Below are positions 47,048 to 56,658 of a DNA stretch of 64,000 bases, piece after piece. The notes beneath the pieces are model-generated. The model worked only from the letters and a program-made list of their open reading frames with translations, did not search any database and was not told the DNA's origin. How positions within the stretch are numbered: position 1 is the stretch's first letter; the number at the start of each line of letters is the position of its first letter. The DNA lies in contig NZ_CAESCH010000002.1 in assembly GCF_903166545.1 (NCBI RefSeq), forward strand, positions 434,001-498,000, given 5' to 3'. Position numbers and translations under genes: made by a program. The DNA is from Metabacillus schmidteae. Lineage in GTDB: Bacteria; Bacillota; Bacilli; Bacillales; Bacillaceae.

Positions 47048-47998
47048 ATGAAACAAGTAGAGCATGCAAATACAAATATTGAGCCCATCTATCGAAAGAA
47101 AAGAAGAAGTAAATTGACTAAAATGGAAGCATCATACCATCTCATGCTGTTGCCCGGGATGATCTTTCTGTTCATTTTTAGTTATATCCCCATGTTTGGG
47201 ATCATCATGGCCTTTCAAGATTATATTCCAGCAAAGGGAATGCTGGGTTCTGAATTTGTTGGATTTGAACATTTTATTTATATGTTTTCATTACCTGATA
47301 TCGGTCAAATCTTTTCAAATACACTTATCATCGCACTTGGAAAAATAGTGTTAGGAACCATAATGGCAATTGTATTCTCCATTTTATTAAATGAAGTTAG
47401 ACTTAAGCTGTTAAAAAAATCGATACAAACAGTTGTCTATTTACCTCATTTTCTATCATGGGTTGTATTGGCATCTGTTGTGGTGAATATGTTTAACCTC
47501 GATGGAACTGTGAATCAAATTTTAACATTTCTAGGGTTTGAAAAGCTCAACTTTCTTGGAAGTAATAAGCTATTTCAACCGTTAATCATTGGGACAGATG
47601 TTTGGAAGGAATTTGGATTTAATTCCATTGTCTACTTGGCTGCAATAACAGCCATTGACCCTGGACTTCATGAAGCAGCGAGTATTGATGGGGCCAGTTG
47701 GTGGAAGCGGGTTTGGCACATAACACTTCCCGGCATGCTCCCTATAATTCTGCTATTAGCTATTCTAAGTCTTCCTAATATATTGAATGCAGGTTTTGAT
47801 CAAGTTTACAATCTTTATTCACCTATGGTTTATGAAACAGGAGACATTCTTGACACCTATGTTTATAGAATTGGACTACTTGGCCGTGAATATAGCTTTG
47901 GGACAGCAGTAGGCTTATTTAAGTCATTAATAGGATTAATTTTAATATTATCTGCAAACAATGCTGCTAAAAAATACACAGATCGAAAGTTATTTTAA
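47048..47998 (+). CDS. Sugar ABC permease (LplB-like)
   Basis: 316 residues, six helices. N-terminal basic segment, EAA loop HEAASIDGASWWKRVWHITLP, and the LplB-type block FGIIMAFQDYIPAKG. AAGGAGG ribosome site. Part of the importer with the genes on either side. Confidence 0.9.
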   Translation: MKQVEHANTNIEPIYRKKRRSKLTKMEASYHLMLLPGMIFLFIFSYIPMFGIIMAFQDYIPAKGMLGSEFVGFEHFIYMFSLPDIGQIFSNTLIIALGKIVLGTIMAIVFSILLNEVRLKLLKKSIQTVVYLPHFLSWVVLASVVVNMFNLDGTVNQILTFLGFEKLNFLGSNKLFQPLIIGTDVWKEFGFNSIVYLAAITAIDPGLHEAASIDGASWWKRVWHITLPGMLPIILLLAILSLPNILNAGFDQVYNLYSPMVYETGDILDTYVYRIGLLGREYSFGTAVGLFKSLIGLILILSANNAAKKYTDRKLF

Positions 47999-48012
47999 GG
48001 AGGTAGAGAATT

Positions 48013-48906
48013 GTGGTACAGAATAGAACTTTTTCAGGGCGTTTAGGAAAAGTTATCACCTATACTATCGTCATATTTTTAGGACTAATCTGTCTCCTGC
48101 CCTTATGGAATATTGTTGCTATTTCTTTTAGCAGTAGTGAGGCGGTTGCGGCAAATGCCGTAGGTTTAACACCTATCAATTTTACAACAAAGGCCTATAC
48201 GATGATCATGGAGGATGGCCAATTTTGGCGCTCATTTTCTATCTCCATTCAAAGAGTGATTCTTTCACTCATTATTAATATGATATTAATTGTCTTAATG
48301 GCATACCCGCTTTCTAAGTCTAAAAGACACTTTAGAGGCAGAAACATCTATATGAATCTTATTATTTTTGCGATGTTGTTTAACGGAGGTATGATTCCTA
48401 CTTATTTAGTCGTGAAAAATTTAGATCTCCTTAATACAATCTGGTCCTTGGTATTACCTGGAGCAGTCCAGATTTTCAGTATTATTTTGGTCATGAACTT
48501 CTTCATAGGTGTACCAAAATCTTTAGAAGAAGCAGCAATTATGGACGGTGCAAATCCATGGCAAATATTGATGAAGGTTTATATTCCGGTCTCCTTACCT
48601 GCACTTGCTACAGTTGCATTATTTAGTATTGTTGGAAACTGGAATGACTTTTTTTCAGGACTGATTTATATGACAAAGGTTAGTAATTACCCGTTGATGA
48701 CATATATTCAGTCATTATCAATTGATATACAAGATATGTTAAAAGCAGGTGCCAATTCAAATCAACTTGAAAATATAATGGAAGTGTCAAATAGAAACTT
48801 GAACGCAGCTAAAATTGTTATTTCCACTATTCCATTATTATTAATCTATCCAATTTTACAGAAATATTTTATTACAGGTATTGTGGTTGGTTCAGTAAAG
48901 GAATAG
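48013..48906 (+). CDS. Sugar ABC permease (LplC/YtcP-like)
   Basis: 297 residues from a GTG with AAGGAGG. EAA loop EEAAIMDGANPWQILMKVYIP and NWNDFFSGLIYM are typical of LplC/YtcP. 14 nt after the first permease. A strong terminator follows, closing the operon; the ATPase must be supplied from elsewhere. Confidence 0.9.
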   Translation: MVQNRTFSGRLGKVITYTIVIFLGLICLLPLWNIVAISFSSSEAVAANAVGLTPINFTTKAYTMIMEDGQFWRSFSISIQRVILSLIINMILIVLMAYPLSKSKRHFRGRNIYMNLIIFAMLFNGGMIPTYLVVKNLDLLNTIWSLVLPGAVQIFSIILVMNFFIGVPKSLEEAAIMDGANPWQILMKVYIPVSLPALATVALFSIVGNWNDFFSGLIYMTKVSNYPLMTYIQSLSIDIQDMLKAGANSNQLENIMEVSNRNLNAAKIVISTIPLLLIYPILQKYFITGIVVGSVKE

Positions 48907-48972
48907 TGATTTCCAAATGAAATTGGACAGAAACTTTTTTTGTCTAAGCTGAAAACTTTAATAACTAAATAT

Positions 48973-49010
48973 AAAAAGCATCTACACACACAAATGGTAG
49001 GTGCTTTTTT
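48973..49010 (+). terminator. Intrinsic terminator of the importer operon
   Basis: Stem AAAAAGCATCTAC / GTAGGTGCTTTTT (one G-T pair) with T-run. Confidence 0.85.
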
Positions 49011-49180
49011 CCTGTTAGTTTAAAAATATAGTAAAAATGGATTATATGAAAATTTTGGATATTATGGAATATATGGTTTATGATAAAACATGTAATTTAT
49101 CACAAAATCTAGAGTTTGAGATTTACATATATAGTCAGGTTTGTTTGTTAACCTAATAAACAAGTACTGGAGGAAACGAG

Positions 49181-50122
49181 ATGAGCCGGGAAAATCAGCA
49201 GGATAAATTTAAAGTGATTTCATTTGATAAAGAACAAAATCGAATGGTTGAGCTAGAACAAACGCGTGAAACATTCGCGGATGTAGGTGGGCTTGAAGAA
49301 GTGAAGAAAAGGATAAAAATGGATTTTATAATGCCAATTCAATCTCCGGAAATTTTTCAGGCATTTGGCAAGGAATTAGGTGGCGGCCTTCTATTTTATG
49401 GACCGCCCGGCTGTGGAAAAACTTTTTTAGCAAGAGCGGTTGCAGGGGAGATTAATGCCCGCTTTCTTCATTTAGACTTGCAAAATATTTTATCAAGATG
49501 GTCTGGTGAAGCGGAAAAAAACTTGCATGAATTTTTTGAAGACGCACGAAAGAGAACGCCATGTGTGCTTTTTATTGATGAGTTGGATGCACTAGGTGGC
49601 AATCGACAAAAAATGAGTGCCCATCATGACAGAATGCTTGTAAATCAACTTTTAGTGGAACTGGATGGATCCGTTTCAGAGAATGAAGGAATCTATGTAA
49701 TTGGTGCAACAAATACACCATGGTATTTAGACCCTGCCCTTAGACGTCCTGGTCGCTTTGATTCATTAATGTTTCTGCCGCCGCCTCAATTTGAGGAAAG
49801 AAAAGCAATCTTAACTCTGAAAACAAATGGAAAGCCGCAACAGGATCTTCAATTGGATCTAGTTGCAAAGTATACAGACCATTTTTCAGGAGCTGATCTT
49901 GAATATTTAGTAAAAGATGCTGTTAATCTAGCGATTTCGCGATCATTTGAAACTGGAGAAATTCAGCCCCTCACAAATGAGGATTTAATGAAAGCGATGG
50001 AAAAGCGACAACCAACCACACTCGAATGGTTTGCGACAGCCAAAAGCTATGCACAGTTTAGTGATAAAAATCATGAATACCAAGATGTACTCGATTATAT
50101 CTATCAATATAATTTGAAGTAG
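49181..50122 (+). CDS. AAA ATPase of the classical (Vps4/katanin-like) clade
   Basis: 313 residues, one AAA module. Walker A GPPGCGKT at 74-81, Walker B FIDE at 131-134, arginine fingers in LRRPGRFD (residues 188-193), second region ELDGSV and sensor ATNTPWYLDPALR. The N-terminal FADVGGLEEVKKRI is typical of classical AAA proteins. The pore-loop segment ILSRWSGEAEKNL and the late LEWFATAKSYAQFS resemble Vps4/katanin-type enzymes. It probably acts on the TPR membrane protein encoded 9 nt downstream, or on its clients. GGAGGAAAC precedes the ATG. Confidence 0.82.
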   Translation: MSRENQQDKFKVISFDKEQNRMVELEQTRETFADVGGLEEVKKRIKMDFIMPIQSPEIFQAFGKELGGGLLFYGPPGCGKTFLARAVAGEINARFLHLDLQNILSRWSGEAEKNLHEFFEDARKRTPCVLFIDELDALGGNRQKMSAHHDRMLVNQLLVELDGSVSENEGIYVIGATNTPWYLDPALRRPGRFDSLMFLPPPQFEERKAILTLKTNGKPQQDLQLDLVAKYTDHFSGADLEYLVKDAVNLAISRSFETGEIQPLTNEDLMKAMEKRQPTTLEWFATAKSYAQFSDKNHEYQDVLDYIYQYNLK

Positions 50123-50131
50123 GGGACGGAT

Positions 50132-51880
50132 ATGATGTATGAAACCATACAATCACGAATAAACAAGTTTCATATGTTTGCTTCTAGAAGGATGTATGAG
50201 CAATGCCGGGAACAAGCAGAAGCATTGATTCAAATCAAACCTGAAGAACCTATTGGATATTTATTAATGGCACAGTATTCTTATTTTGTGCAAATACATG
50301 AGGATGTGCTGACATGGTGTGAAGAGGCGTTATTAAGAGGTCCAGAGGATTTAAGGGTTTTAGTAACAGTGACAGCACTTCACCAGAGCATTCAATGTGA
50401 TAAAGAAAAGAGAATGGAGCTTGTAGAAACAGGTCTTCGCCTTTATCCATATCATGAGTTTTTTCATATTCATTATGCGATCCTTCATGAAGGAGTAGAC
50501 AATGAACAAGCGAAAGCCTCCTATGAAGAGGCGATTCGCCTTAATCCACACCATGAACAGTATCTTGGATGGTATGCAACTTTTTTACATGACATTGGTC
50601 AATCGAAAGAAGCTGAACAATTAGAGAAATTAGCGCTTCAGGAAGATCCGGAAAACGAACAAAATTTATTTCGTTTTGCGATAAAAGCCTATGAAAACAG
50701 GAAGTATCAAAAGGCACAGATGTTAATGGAGAAAGCAATTAGTCAGAACCCCAACAGCTATTGGATGCGTGAATATTATAAGGAAATTTATCCATCAAAA
50801 AACAAAATTGTCAGGGCAAAACTGCAGCTTGATCATGCACTTTTAAAAATATGGAAGTATCCTTCAGAGATATTAAGAAAACTTTTATTTGAAAAAATAC
50901 CTATGGAATATTGTATGCTTTTCGTTCTTATCTTGGGATTCGTAGGGATGATGTCCCTTTTTGGGGTCTTTACGTTAATCGCAGCAACGGGTTATATTTT
51001 GCTGCTAATCATTAGCGTGATCATATCGAATTCAATGTTACATGCTGTTGGAATAACAGATGAAGAAGAAATAAAGATGAAAAGAAAAGTAAAATCCACT
51101 CAACTTGCTGCATTGAAGAAAATGCAGAAACAAGTGGCAAATAGTAAAAAAAATCCGAAAGAAAAGCAGGAAACTTCCATTCCGCGTGATGCACTGGAAG
51201 TACAGTTGGCAAAGGTTTGGGATTCAGACAGTATTGCGGCTTTTAAGGAACAAGCGTTAACACAAGATGATACAGAAGCAAGGAAACGAAGTTCACACAC
51301 AAACAATCAACCAGTTCCGATCGACTGGCCAAAGGATCATTCCAATTGGCCGTTTTATGTAATTGGAATCGTGATGATTATTATGGCAGCCTTCCGATTT
51401 ATCCCTTCTACAACTACAGAAACGGTGTCAAAGCCTACTGAAAAGGTTACCCTTGAGGATCTTGAAGAAAAACAGAGCGAATTAAAGGAACTTACTGAAG
51501 CGGTAGAAAATCAAGTAAGTATAACTTCGGATTTAGATCAATCTACTATTAACCAATTTCTCCAAGCAGTAAAAGAAGACAATTTGGAAGAGAGTTTGCC
51601 AGACCTCATTGCCGAAGATTATCGGCCAATTATTCAGCAAAACCTCACATCTCCTTTATTCAAAGAACTGGCAGAAGCAAGAGTAGTGATGGTTCATCAA
51701 TCAATAGCGACTACTTATTTTTTAGTGAAAAACGAACAGGAAAATTCTAAAACTGTTGTTGAGGTACTGTTAGGGGAAATCACGCATATTTATGCAGAAA
51801 AATGGGATGAATCAGAAAAGGAAGAGTTTCATAGATTAGTTGAGGAGATTGAGAGTAATGGAAAGGCAGTAGTTGAATAG
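50132..51880 (+). CDS. TPR-repeat membrane protein paired with an AAA ATPase
   Basis: 582 residues. About residues 5-220 are tetratricopeptide-like repeats (EEPIGYLLMAQYSYFVQ, EQAKASYEEAIRLNPHHEQYLGWYATFLHDIG, KYQKAQMLMEKAISQNPNSYW). Two adjacent membrane helices lie around 258-305 and a third near 409-427. The last 150 residues form an outside domain (FLQAVKEDNLEESLPDLIAEDYRPII). The TPR part should be cytoplasmic and could present substrates to the ATPase. A coiled, Lys-rich linker joins the membrane parts. I do not recognise a named family. Confidence 0.68.
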   Translation: MMYETIQSRINKFHMFASRRMYEQCREQAEALIQIKPEEPIGYLLMAQYSYFVQIHEDVLTWCEEALLRGPEDLRVLVTVTALHQSIQCDKEKRMELVETGLRLYPYHEFFHIHYAILHEGVDNEQAKASYEEAIRLNPHHEQYLGWYATFLHDIGQSKEAEQLEKLALQEDPENEQNLFRFAIKAYENRKYQKAQMLMEKAISQNPNSYWMREYYKEIYPSKNKIVRAKLQLDHALLKIWKYPSEILRKLLFEKIPMEYCMLFVLILGFVGMMSLFGVFTLIAATGYILLLIISVIISNSMLHAVGITDEEEIKMKRKVKSTQLAALKKMQKQVANSKKNPKEKQETSIPRDALEVQLAKVWDSDSIAAFKEQALTQDDTEARKRSSHTNNQPVPIDWPKDHSNWPFYVIGIVMIIMAAFRFIPSTTTETVSKPTEKVTLEDLEEKQSELKELTEAVENQVSITSDLDQSTINQFLQAVKEDNLEESLPDLIAEDYRPIIQQNLTSPLFKELAEARVVMVHQSIATTYFLVKNEQENSKTVVEVLLGEITHIYAEKWDESEKEEFHRLVEEIESNGKAVVE

Positions 51881-51888
51881 TTAGGAAG

Positions 51889-51930
51889 CAGTCTGAAGAG
51901 AGCATTAGTAAAATTGCTCTCTTCAGACTG
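51889..51930 (+). terminator. Intrinsic terminator after the TPR gene
   Basis: 16-bp arms CAGTCTGAAGAGAGCA / TGCTCTCTTCAGACTG with a 10-nt loop. The same stem recurs at 52078-52110. Confidence 0.75.
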
Positions 51931-52110
51931 TTGACAAACGCTCGCTTTCTTCGTTACTCACCTTATTGCGGTGCTCATTACCAACCTCGGTAACTCCGCT
52001 CCTCACAAGGCTTCGTGCCTCGAAAGGCAAGCGTTAGCAATCAGTCTGAGGGCTAGCAATTTTACTTTGTCTACAAGCTGAAGAGAGCATTAGTAAAATT
52101 GCTCTCTTTT
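51919..52110. repeat. MITE-like element with imperfect terminal inverted repeats and duplicated terminator
   Basis: CTCTTCAGACTGTTGACAAA (51919-51938) pairs with the complement of TTTGTCTACAAGCTGAAGAG (52066-52085), 17 of 20 identical. The terminator sequence GAAGAGAGCATTAGTAAAAT occurs at both ends. The interior is GC-richer than its surroundings and contains smaller palindromes. Non-coding. Confidence 0.6.
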
Positions 52111-52201
52111 CTTTAAATTTATGCACATAAATTAGGATAATTATGTTAAAATTTGGTAGGTTGTGTGCTGATGAAATTTTAGAAAAATAGATGGTGATGA
52201 T

Positions 52202-53365
52202 ATGTTTGCTAAAGAGAGAAGTTATTTCGATTATACACTTGTATTTTTCATTTTTCTCATTATGATATGTAGCTGTGTGGCGATTTCAAGTGCAGAAAAG
52301 TATGCTCAATATAGTGAAAATTTCATGATGAAACAATTAATCTGGTTTGTTCTGGGTGCAGTTATCGCTGCGTTTATCTTTCTTTTTGATAGTGAACAAA
52401 TACAAAAGATCACTCCATACCTTTATGGATTAGGAGTTGTTTTACTGCTCGGAATCCTCATTGCACCAGAGTCAATTGCACCTGTTCGCAATGGAGCAAA
52501 GTCATGGTTTATCGTGCCAGGTATAGGCTCTATACAGCCCTCAGAATACATGAAAATATTTCTAATATTGATGCTTTCGAATATTATTCAAAAGCACGAT
52601 GAACATTCCATGAATCATCATATTAAACAAGATTTATTCCTTCTTGTAAAAATTGCGGTTGTCGCTTTAATCCCCATATTTTTAGTATTGAAGCAAAATG
52701 ATTTCGGCTCTTCACTCGTTATGCTCGTCATTACTTCAGGAATTGTTTTTGCTTCTGATATCAATTGGCGAATTATTGTGTCGTTTATAGGAATGGCTGT
52801 ATGTGGTGTGGGATTACTTGTTGTTTTATTTATTTTCCATCCGGAATTTCTATTGAAATTCTTTGGAGAATATCAGTTAAACCGAATCTATTCCTGGCTT
52901 GATCCATTTGGAAACTCACAAGATATTGGATATCAATTAAAACAATCATTATTAGCGATTGGTTCTGGAATGTTAGGTGGAAAAGGATATCTAAATAGTG
53001 AGGTCTATATACCGGAAGCCCATTCAGATTTTATTTTTACAATCGTATCAGAGGAATTTGGCTTTTTAGGAGCTAGTGTTGTTGTTTCTCTTTATTTTCT
53101 CCTTGTTTATAGATTAATCGTAATAGCGATCTATTCAAGAGGAGATCTATTTAATACATTGATATGTATTGGAGTTGCAACGTTATTTACGTTTCATGTT
53201 TTCCAAAATATCGGGATGGTGTCAGGGCTCTTACCAATTACAGGTATCCCTTTACTTTTACTTAGTTACGGGGGAAGCTCTGTTATGTCATGCATGATTG
53301 CATTAGGATTAGTGTTAAACATTTCTTTGAAGAAAAAAGATTATTTGTTTTCAAATGATGATTAG
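52202..53365 (+). CDS. FtsW/RodA/SpoVE-family protein (SEDS glycosyltransferase)
   Basis: 387 residues with about ten helices. SEDS signatures: IQPSEYMKIFLILML, QNDFGSSLVMLVITSG, the large loop with RIYSWLDPFGNSQDIGYQLKQSLLAIGSGMLGGKGY, EAHSDFIFTIVSEEFGFLG with the key Asp, and LLPITGIPLLLLSYGGSSV. SEDS proteins polymerise lipid II with a class-B penicillin-binding protein; none is adjacent. Which member (division, elongation, sporulation) it is cannot be decided. Confidence 0.9.
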   Translation: MFAKERSYFDYTLVFFIFLIMICSCVAISSAEKYAQYSENFMMKQLIWFVLGAVIAAFIFLFDSEQIQKITPYLYGLGVVLLLGILIAPESIAPVRNGAKSWFIVPGIGSIQPSEYMKIFLILMLSNIIQKHDEHSMNHHIKQDLFLLVKIAVVALIPIFLVLKQNDFGSSLVMLVITSGIVFASDINWRIIVSFIGMAVCGVGLLVVLFIFHPEFLLKFFGEYQLNRIYSWLDPFGNSQDIGYQLKQSLLAIGSGMLGGKGYLNSEVYIPEAHSDFIFTIVSEEFGFLGASVVVSLYFLLVYRLIVIAIYSRGDLFNTLICIGVATLFTFHVFQNIGMVSGLLPITGIPLLLLSYGGSSVMSCMIALGLVLNISLKKKDYLFSNDD

Positions 53366-53388
53366 CTTTTGGTATATAGGAGGAAGCT

Positions 53389-53814
53389 ATGGATGTAGTC
53401 GAGTTTTTAAAAAATAAAAAGATACGAGCAAAAGAAATTCCTGCATGGGGTGTCTATTTACGAACAAGATGGGATGAAGAATTTGCTGCCCATCTTAGTG
53501 TTCAAGAAAAGAAATCTATATTCCTTTACGATGAAGATGGTTTTTCTGGTTATCTCTGGCATATTTTCAGTTATGAGAAAAAAGAGTGCTTAGAGAGTGA
53601 AAAAGCGGAGAGGGCTTTTGATGTAGAGCGTAAAAGGTTTTGCTACCTATTTTATCAACATTGCGATCATGCACTATTAATTGAAAATGCTTCAGCCCTA
53701 AAAGCAGCAGATTTAGTTGACGAAGAGGATGTATACATAGTTGACAAAGACTTTACTTGGACCTATGTTGTGACACATGAAAAGGGCTGGTATGGTCCTT
53801 ATTTTGCAAGGTAA
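53389..53814 (+). CDS. DUF4275-family protein
   Basis: 141 residues, soluble. Recognised blocks are RTRWDEEFAAHLSVQEK, YLWHIFSYEKKECLE, KRFCYLFYQHCDHALLIENA and the C-terminal WTYVVTHEKGWYGPYF. This family occurs in Bacillus and has no known function. TAGGAGGAAGC lies before the ATG; 23 nt after the SEDS gene, so probably co-transcribed. Confidence 0.72.
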   Translation: MDVVEFLKNKKIRAKEIPAWGVYLRTRWDEEFAAHLSVQEKKSIFLYDEDGFSGYLWHIFSYEKKECLESEKAERAFDVERKRFCYLFYQHCDHALLIENASALKAADLVDEEDVYIVDKDFTWTYVVTHEKGWYGPYFAR

Positions 53815-53975
53815 AATAGTGAATAGTGATTATTTAAGGAGTAAATAAATAGTTAATCGTTAGTAGCTTTATAATTAGAGAAACTATCAATTGTTATACC
53901 ATATATTGGTTTAGTTTAAGACATAAATGGATATGTTGGCTTGTCAGCAATGTTAATGTCAATAAGTTATTATTG

Positions 53976-54012
53976 AAAGACATTTCTCAAATGATGGGAG
54001 GATGTCTTTTTA
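53976..54012 (+). terminator. Intrinsic terminator
   Basis: Stem AAAGACATTTCTC / GGGAGGATGTCTTTT with T-run. Confidence 0.65.
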
Positions 54013-54126
54013 TATTTTTATTTTAATAAGTTCGTATGTATTCCATCTTCAAGATATTTGGCGGAGTGGGTCAATGGGATAAATTTTTATTAAAATACTG
54101 TAAAGTCAAAATAAAGGGAAGTCTAT

Positions 54127-54158
54127 GGACAGGGTTAACACCTTGTCCCATTTTTTGT
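54127..54158 (+). terminator. Terminator-like hairpin
   Basis: GGACAGGGT / ACCTTGTCC arms followed by CATTTTTTG. It isolates the peptide operon from upstream transcription. Confidence 0.6.
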
Positions 54159-54537
54159 TGTAACAGAGATTTTTTTCTTTTTTTATAACTTTTCCTTATC
54201 TCATTTCATTAAATAATAATAATACCCTTATATTGATTTAACAAAAATTGAAAGTGAGAAGAAGGAATTTTATTTAAGGGAAAATTACACTGGTGAATAT
54301 TAAATAAGATTCTATTGTCTGTATGGATAAAAATGATTCATCCATTATCGTCCCCATGCACAATTTATCTCCTAATAATAAATGTTTATTATGAAATTAT
54401 AAGAGATATGTGAGATACAAATTTTAATCAGAAAAGGTTAAATAGATAATGTGTATGATGTTAATTAATATGACATCAAATTTTCAGGTTATCAATTTTG
54501 AATTTACTCTCTAACATTATACTAGGAGTGGGATGAT

Positions 54538-55425
54538 TTGGAAGAATTTTCAGATTTAGTAATTAAAACAAGTATGGAGAAAGAGAGTTCTATTGTTGTT
54601 GGTTTAGATCCTATCATTTCATACTTTCCTAAGAATCTTCAAGGAAACGGTAATATTTGCAAAGCTATTTATGATTTTAACAAATTAGTAATTGATGTTA
54701 TCCATCCGTTTGTTGTCGCTATTAAACCGCAGCTAGCATACTACGAAGTTTATGGAAGTAAAGGAATTCTAGCACTAGAGAAAACAATCAAATATGCAAA
54801 ATCAAAAGGATTAATCATTATTAATGACGCAAAGAGAGGTGATATTGGTTCAACTGCAGAGGCTTATTCTGAAGCATTTTTAGGTGAGTCCTCACTATCT
54901 AGTCATGCAGTAACAGTTAATCCGTTTTTAGGAAGTGATGGGATTGTTCCTTTTTTAAATAAATCAATTGAGTATTCAAAAGGTTTATTTATTCTATTAA
55001 AAACGTCCAATCCTTCTTCAGGAGAGCTTCAAGATCTAACCCTTTACAACGGTAACAAGTTTTATATGTATTTGGCGTCATTATTGAAGGGATTGAGTAC
55101 AAGTCTAGGAAACTATGGATTTTCTAATTTAGGTGCTGTAGTAGGAGCAACATATCCTGAACAGTCAAAAAACCTAAGAGAATACCTGCCAAATACTTTA
55201 TTTTTAGTTCCCGGCTACGGGGAACAAGGTGGGAAATTGACCGAATTAGAGCCCTTTTTTAATAATGATGGAAATGGCTCATTAATTAGTTCTTCCAGGT
55301 CAATATTATATTCATATATAAAAGAAGAACCTGAAGAGTGGGGGGATCTTAAAATGAGCCAATTAAAGGAAATAATTGAAGCAACATGTATCAAATTTAA
55401 AGAAGATATTAATCGAATACGTTAA
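54538..55425 (+). CDS. Type-2 orotidine 5'-phosphate decarboxylase, first gene of the peptide operon
   Basis: 295 residues, a TIM barrel of the long (type 2) OMP decarboxylase class. The catalytic Asp-Lys-Asp array is NDAKRGDIGSTAEAY (residues 96-110), with VGLDPI at 21-26 and an AIKPQLAYYE substrate block. TTG start with TAGGAG. Bacillus housekeeping PyrF is the shorter type 1 in the pyr operon, so this extra type-2 copy is probably dedicated to the peptide pathway or protects against its product. It converts OMP to UMP or a related substrate. Confidence 0.87.
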   Translation: MEEFSDLVIKTSMEKESSIVVGLDPIISYFPKNLQGNGNICKAIYDFNKLVIDVIHPFVVAIKPQLAYYEVYGSKGILALEKTIKYAKSKGLIIINDAKRGDIGSTAEAYSEAFLGESSLSSHAVTVNPFLGSDGIVPFLNKSIEYSKGLFILLKTSNPSSGELQDLTLYNGNKFYMYLASLLKGLSTSLGNYGFSNLGAVVGATYPEQSKNLREYLPNTLFLVPGYGEQGGKLTELEPFFNNDGNGSLISSSRSILYSYIKEEPEEWGDLKMSQLKEIIEATCIKFKEDINRIR

Positions 55426-55440
55426 AAAGAGGAGGGTGAC

Positions 55441-56658
55441 TTGAAAAGGTATTCCAAAGATTTTTTAATTCTATTCTCCGGCCAAACCATATCAAATCTA
55501 GGTAACCAGATCTATCTGATTGCTCTACCTTGGTTAGTTTATGAATTAACACATTCAAGTTTTGATATGGGAACGATTTCGGCAATTATGGCTCTCCCTG
55601 ATCTCTTATTTGCTCTGATTATTGGCACGATCATTGATAGGTATAATCGGAAACGAATTTTATGGATAGCAAGTTTTATTCAACTAATTATTGTATTAAT
55701 TATTCCGATACTCTTTATAACCAATATGTTGGAAATATATCACATTTATATAACGGGTTTTCTTTACTCCTCCGCAACATTGATTTTTATTACTTGCTAC
55801 AGAAGTTGTATTCCAGATTTAACTGATGAAGATAGCTTAGTCGAGGTTAACTCTCTAATTCAATTATCCTTAACTCTTATTAAAATGATAGGACCACTAT
55901 TAGCAGGTATAATTATCGCTAATTTTGGAATTGTTGAAGGTTTTATGGTGGATGCTTTTACATATTTTCTACTAATTATTTGTATTTTTAATACAAAATT
56001 ACCAAAAGAAAAGGTAAGGAAAAGAAACACTTTCTTTTTTGATGATTTAAAAAATGGTATTACATTCACATTAGGTTCCAAAATTCTAAGATATTTAATT
56101 TGGCTTGTATTAATCGTGAATATTGGTATGTCAATTGCACTATCTTTAATGGTTTTCCATTTAAGAGGAGATGGAAATCTATCAGCAAATCAAGTTGGTT
56201 ATGTATATTCAATTTCTGGCATTTTTTCTCTAGGGTTTACCCTTTTTGCTCCTAAGATTGCAAGGAAAATGGGGAGTATGTCAGCAATTTCATTAGCATG
56301 TATGATCTCAGGTTTAGGGTTACTTTTTATTCCATTTACTCAGAATATTATTTTAAAGGGAATTACTTTAGGATTAATAACGGGTGGTGGCACTTTAGGA
56401 GCGATCTATATTAATAGTATGTTACAGAAACAAGTTCCCTCTGAATATCTTGGACGAGTGTTTGCAACGACACAGATGATTAGTAGAGTATCCGTACCTT
56501 TAGCACTAGTAGTAGGGGGATGGGGATCAGAAACAAGATTTGGGGTTAGTGGAATGTTTATCATTTCTAGTTTCATTGTGATTCTTTCTACCTTAGGTTT
56601 TTATTTAAAAATGAAATTGGTGAATGATTCAAAGAGAAAAGGGGAGATACAAGTATGA
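55441..56658 (+). CDS. MFS transporter, putative peptide-product exporter
   Basis: 405 residues, twelve predicted helices. It has the MFS-3-type exporter N-terminus FLILFSGQTISNLGNQIYLIALPWLVYEL, the loop 2-3 motif GTIIDRYNRKRI and a GRVFATTQMISR segment in the C half. TTG start with GAGGAGGG, 15 nt after the first gene. Its 3' end overlaps the PqqD-like gene by ATGA. Export of the peptide product or immunity is the natural inference. Confidence 0.85.
   Translation: MKRYSKDFLILFSGQTISNLGNQIYLIALPWLVYELTHSSFDMGTISAIMALPDLLFALIIGTIIDRYNRKRILWIASFIQLIIVLIIPILFITNMLEIYHIYITGFLYSSATLIFITCYRSCIPDLTDEDSLVEVNSLIQLSLTLIKMIGPLLAGIIIANFGIVEGFMVDAFTYFLLIICIFNTKLPKEKVRKRNTFFFDDLKNGITFTLGSKILRYLIWLVLIVNIGMSIALSLMVFHLRGDGNLSANQVGYVYSISGIFSLGFTLFAPKIARKMGSMSAISLACMISGLGLLFIPFTQNIILKGITLGLITGGGTLGAIYINSMLQKQVPSEYLGRVFATTQMISRVSVPLALVVGGWGSETRFGVSGMFIISSFIVILSTLGFYLKMKLVNDSKRKGEIQV

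Larger units (their letters stand above)
53815..54537. other. 723-nt gene-free region before the peptide operon
   Basis: AT-rich, no convincing frame with a ribosome site. It holds two terminator-like hairpins (listed separately), a perfect 18-nt palindrome ATAATAAATGTTTATTAT (54375-54392) and an inverted repeat TGATGT ... ACATCA (54456-54478). Either could be an operator for the operon starting at 54538. No clear sigma-A promoter was found. Confidence 0.55.

Noticed and set aside
54498..54523. TTGAAT and TATACT as promoter of the peptide operon
   Set aside because: The spacer is only 14 nt and the start site would fall on the ribosome binding site, so it is not a credible promoter.
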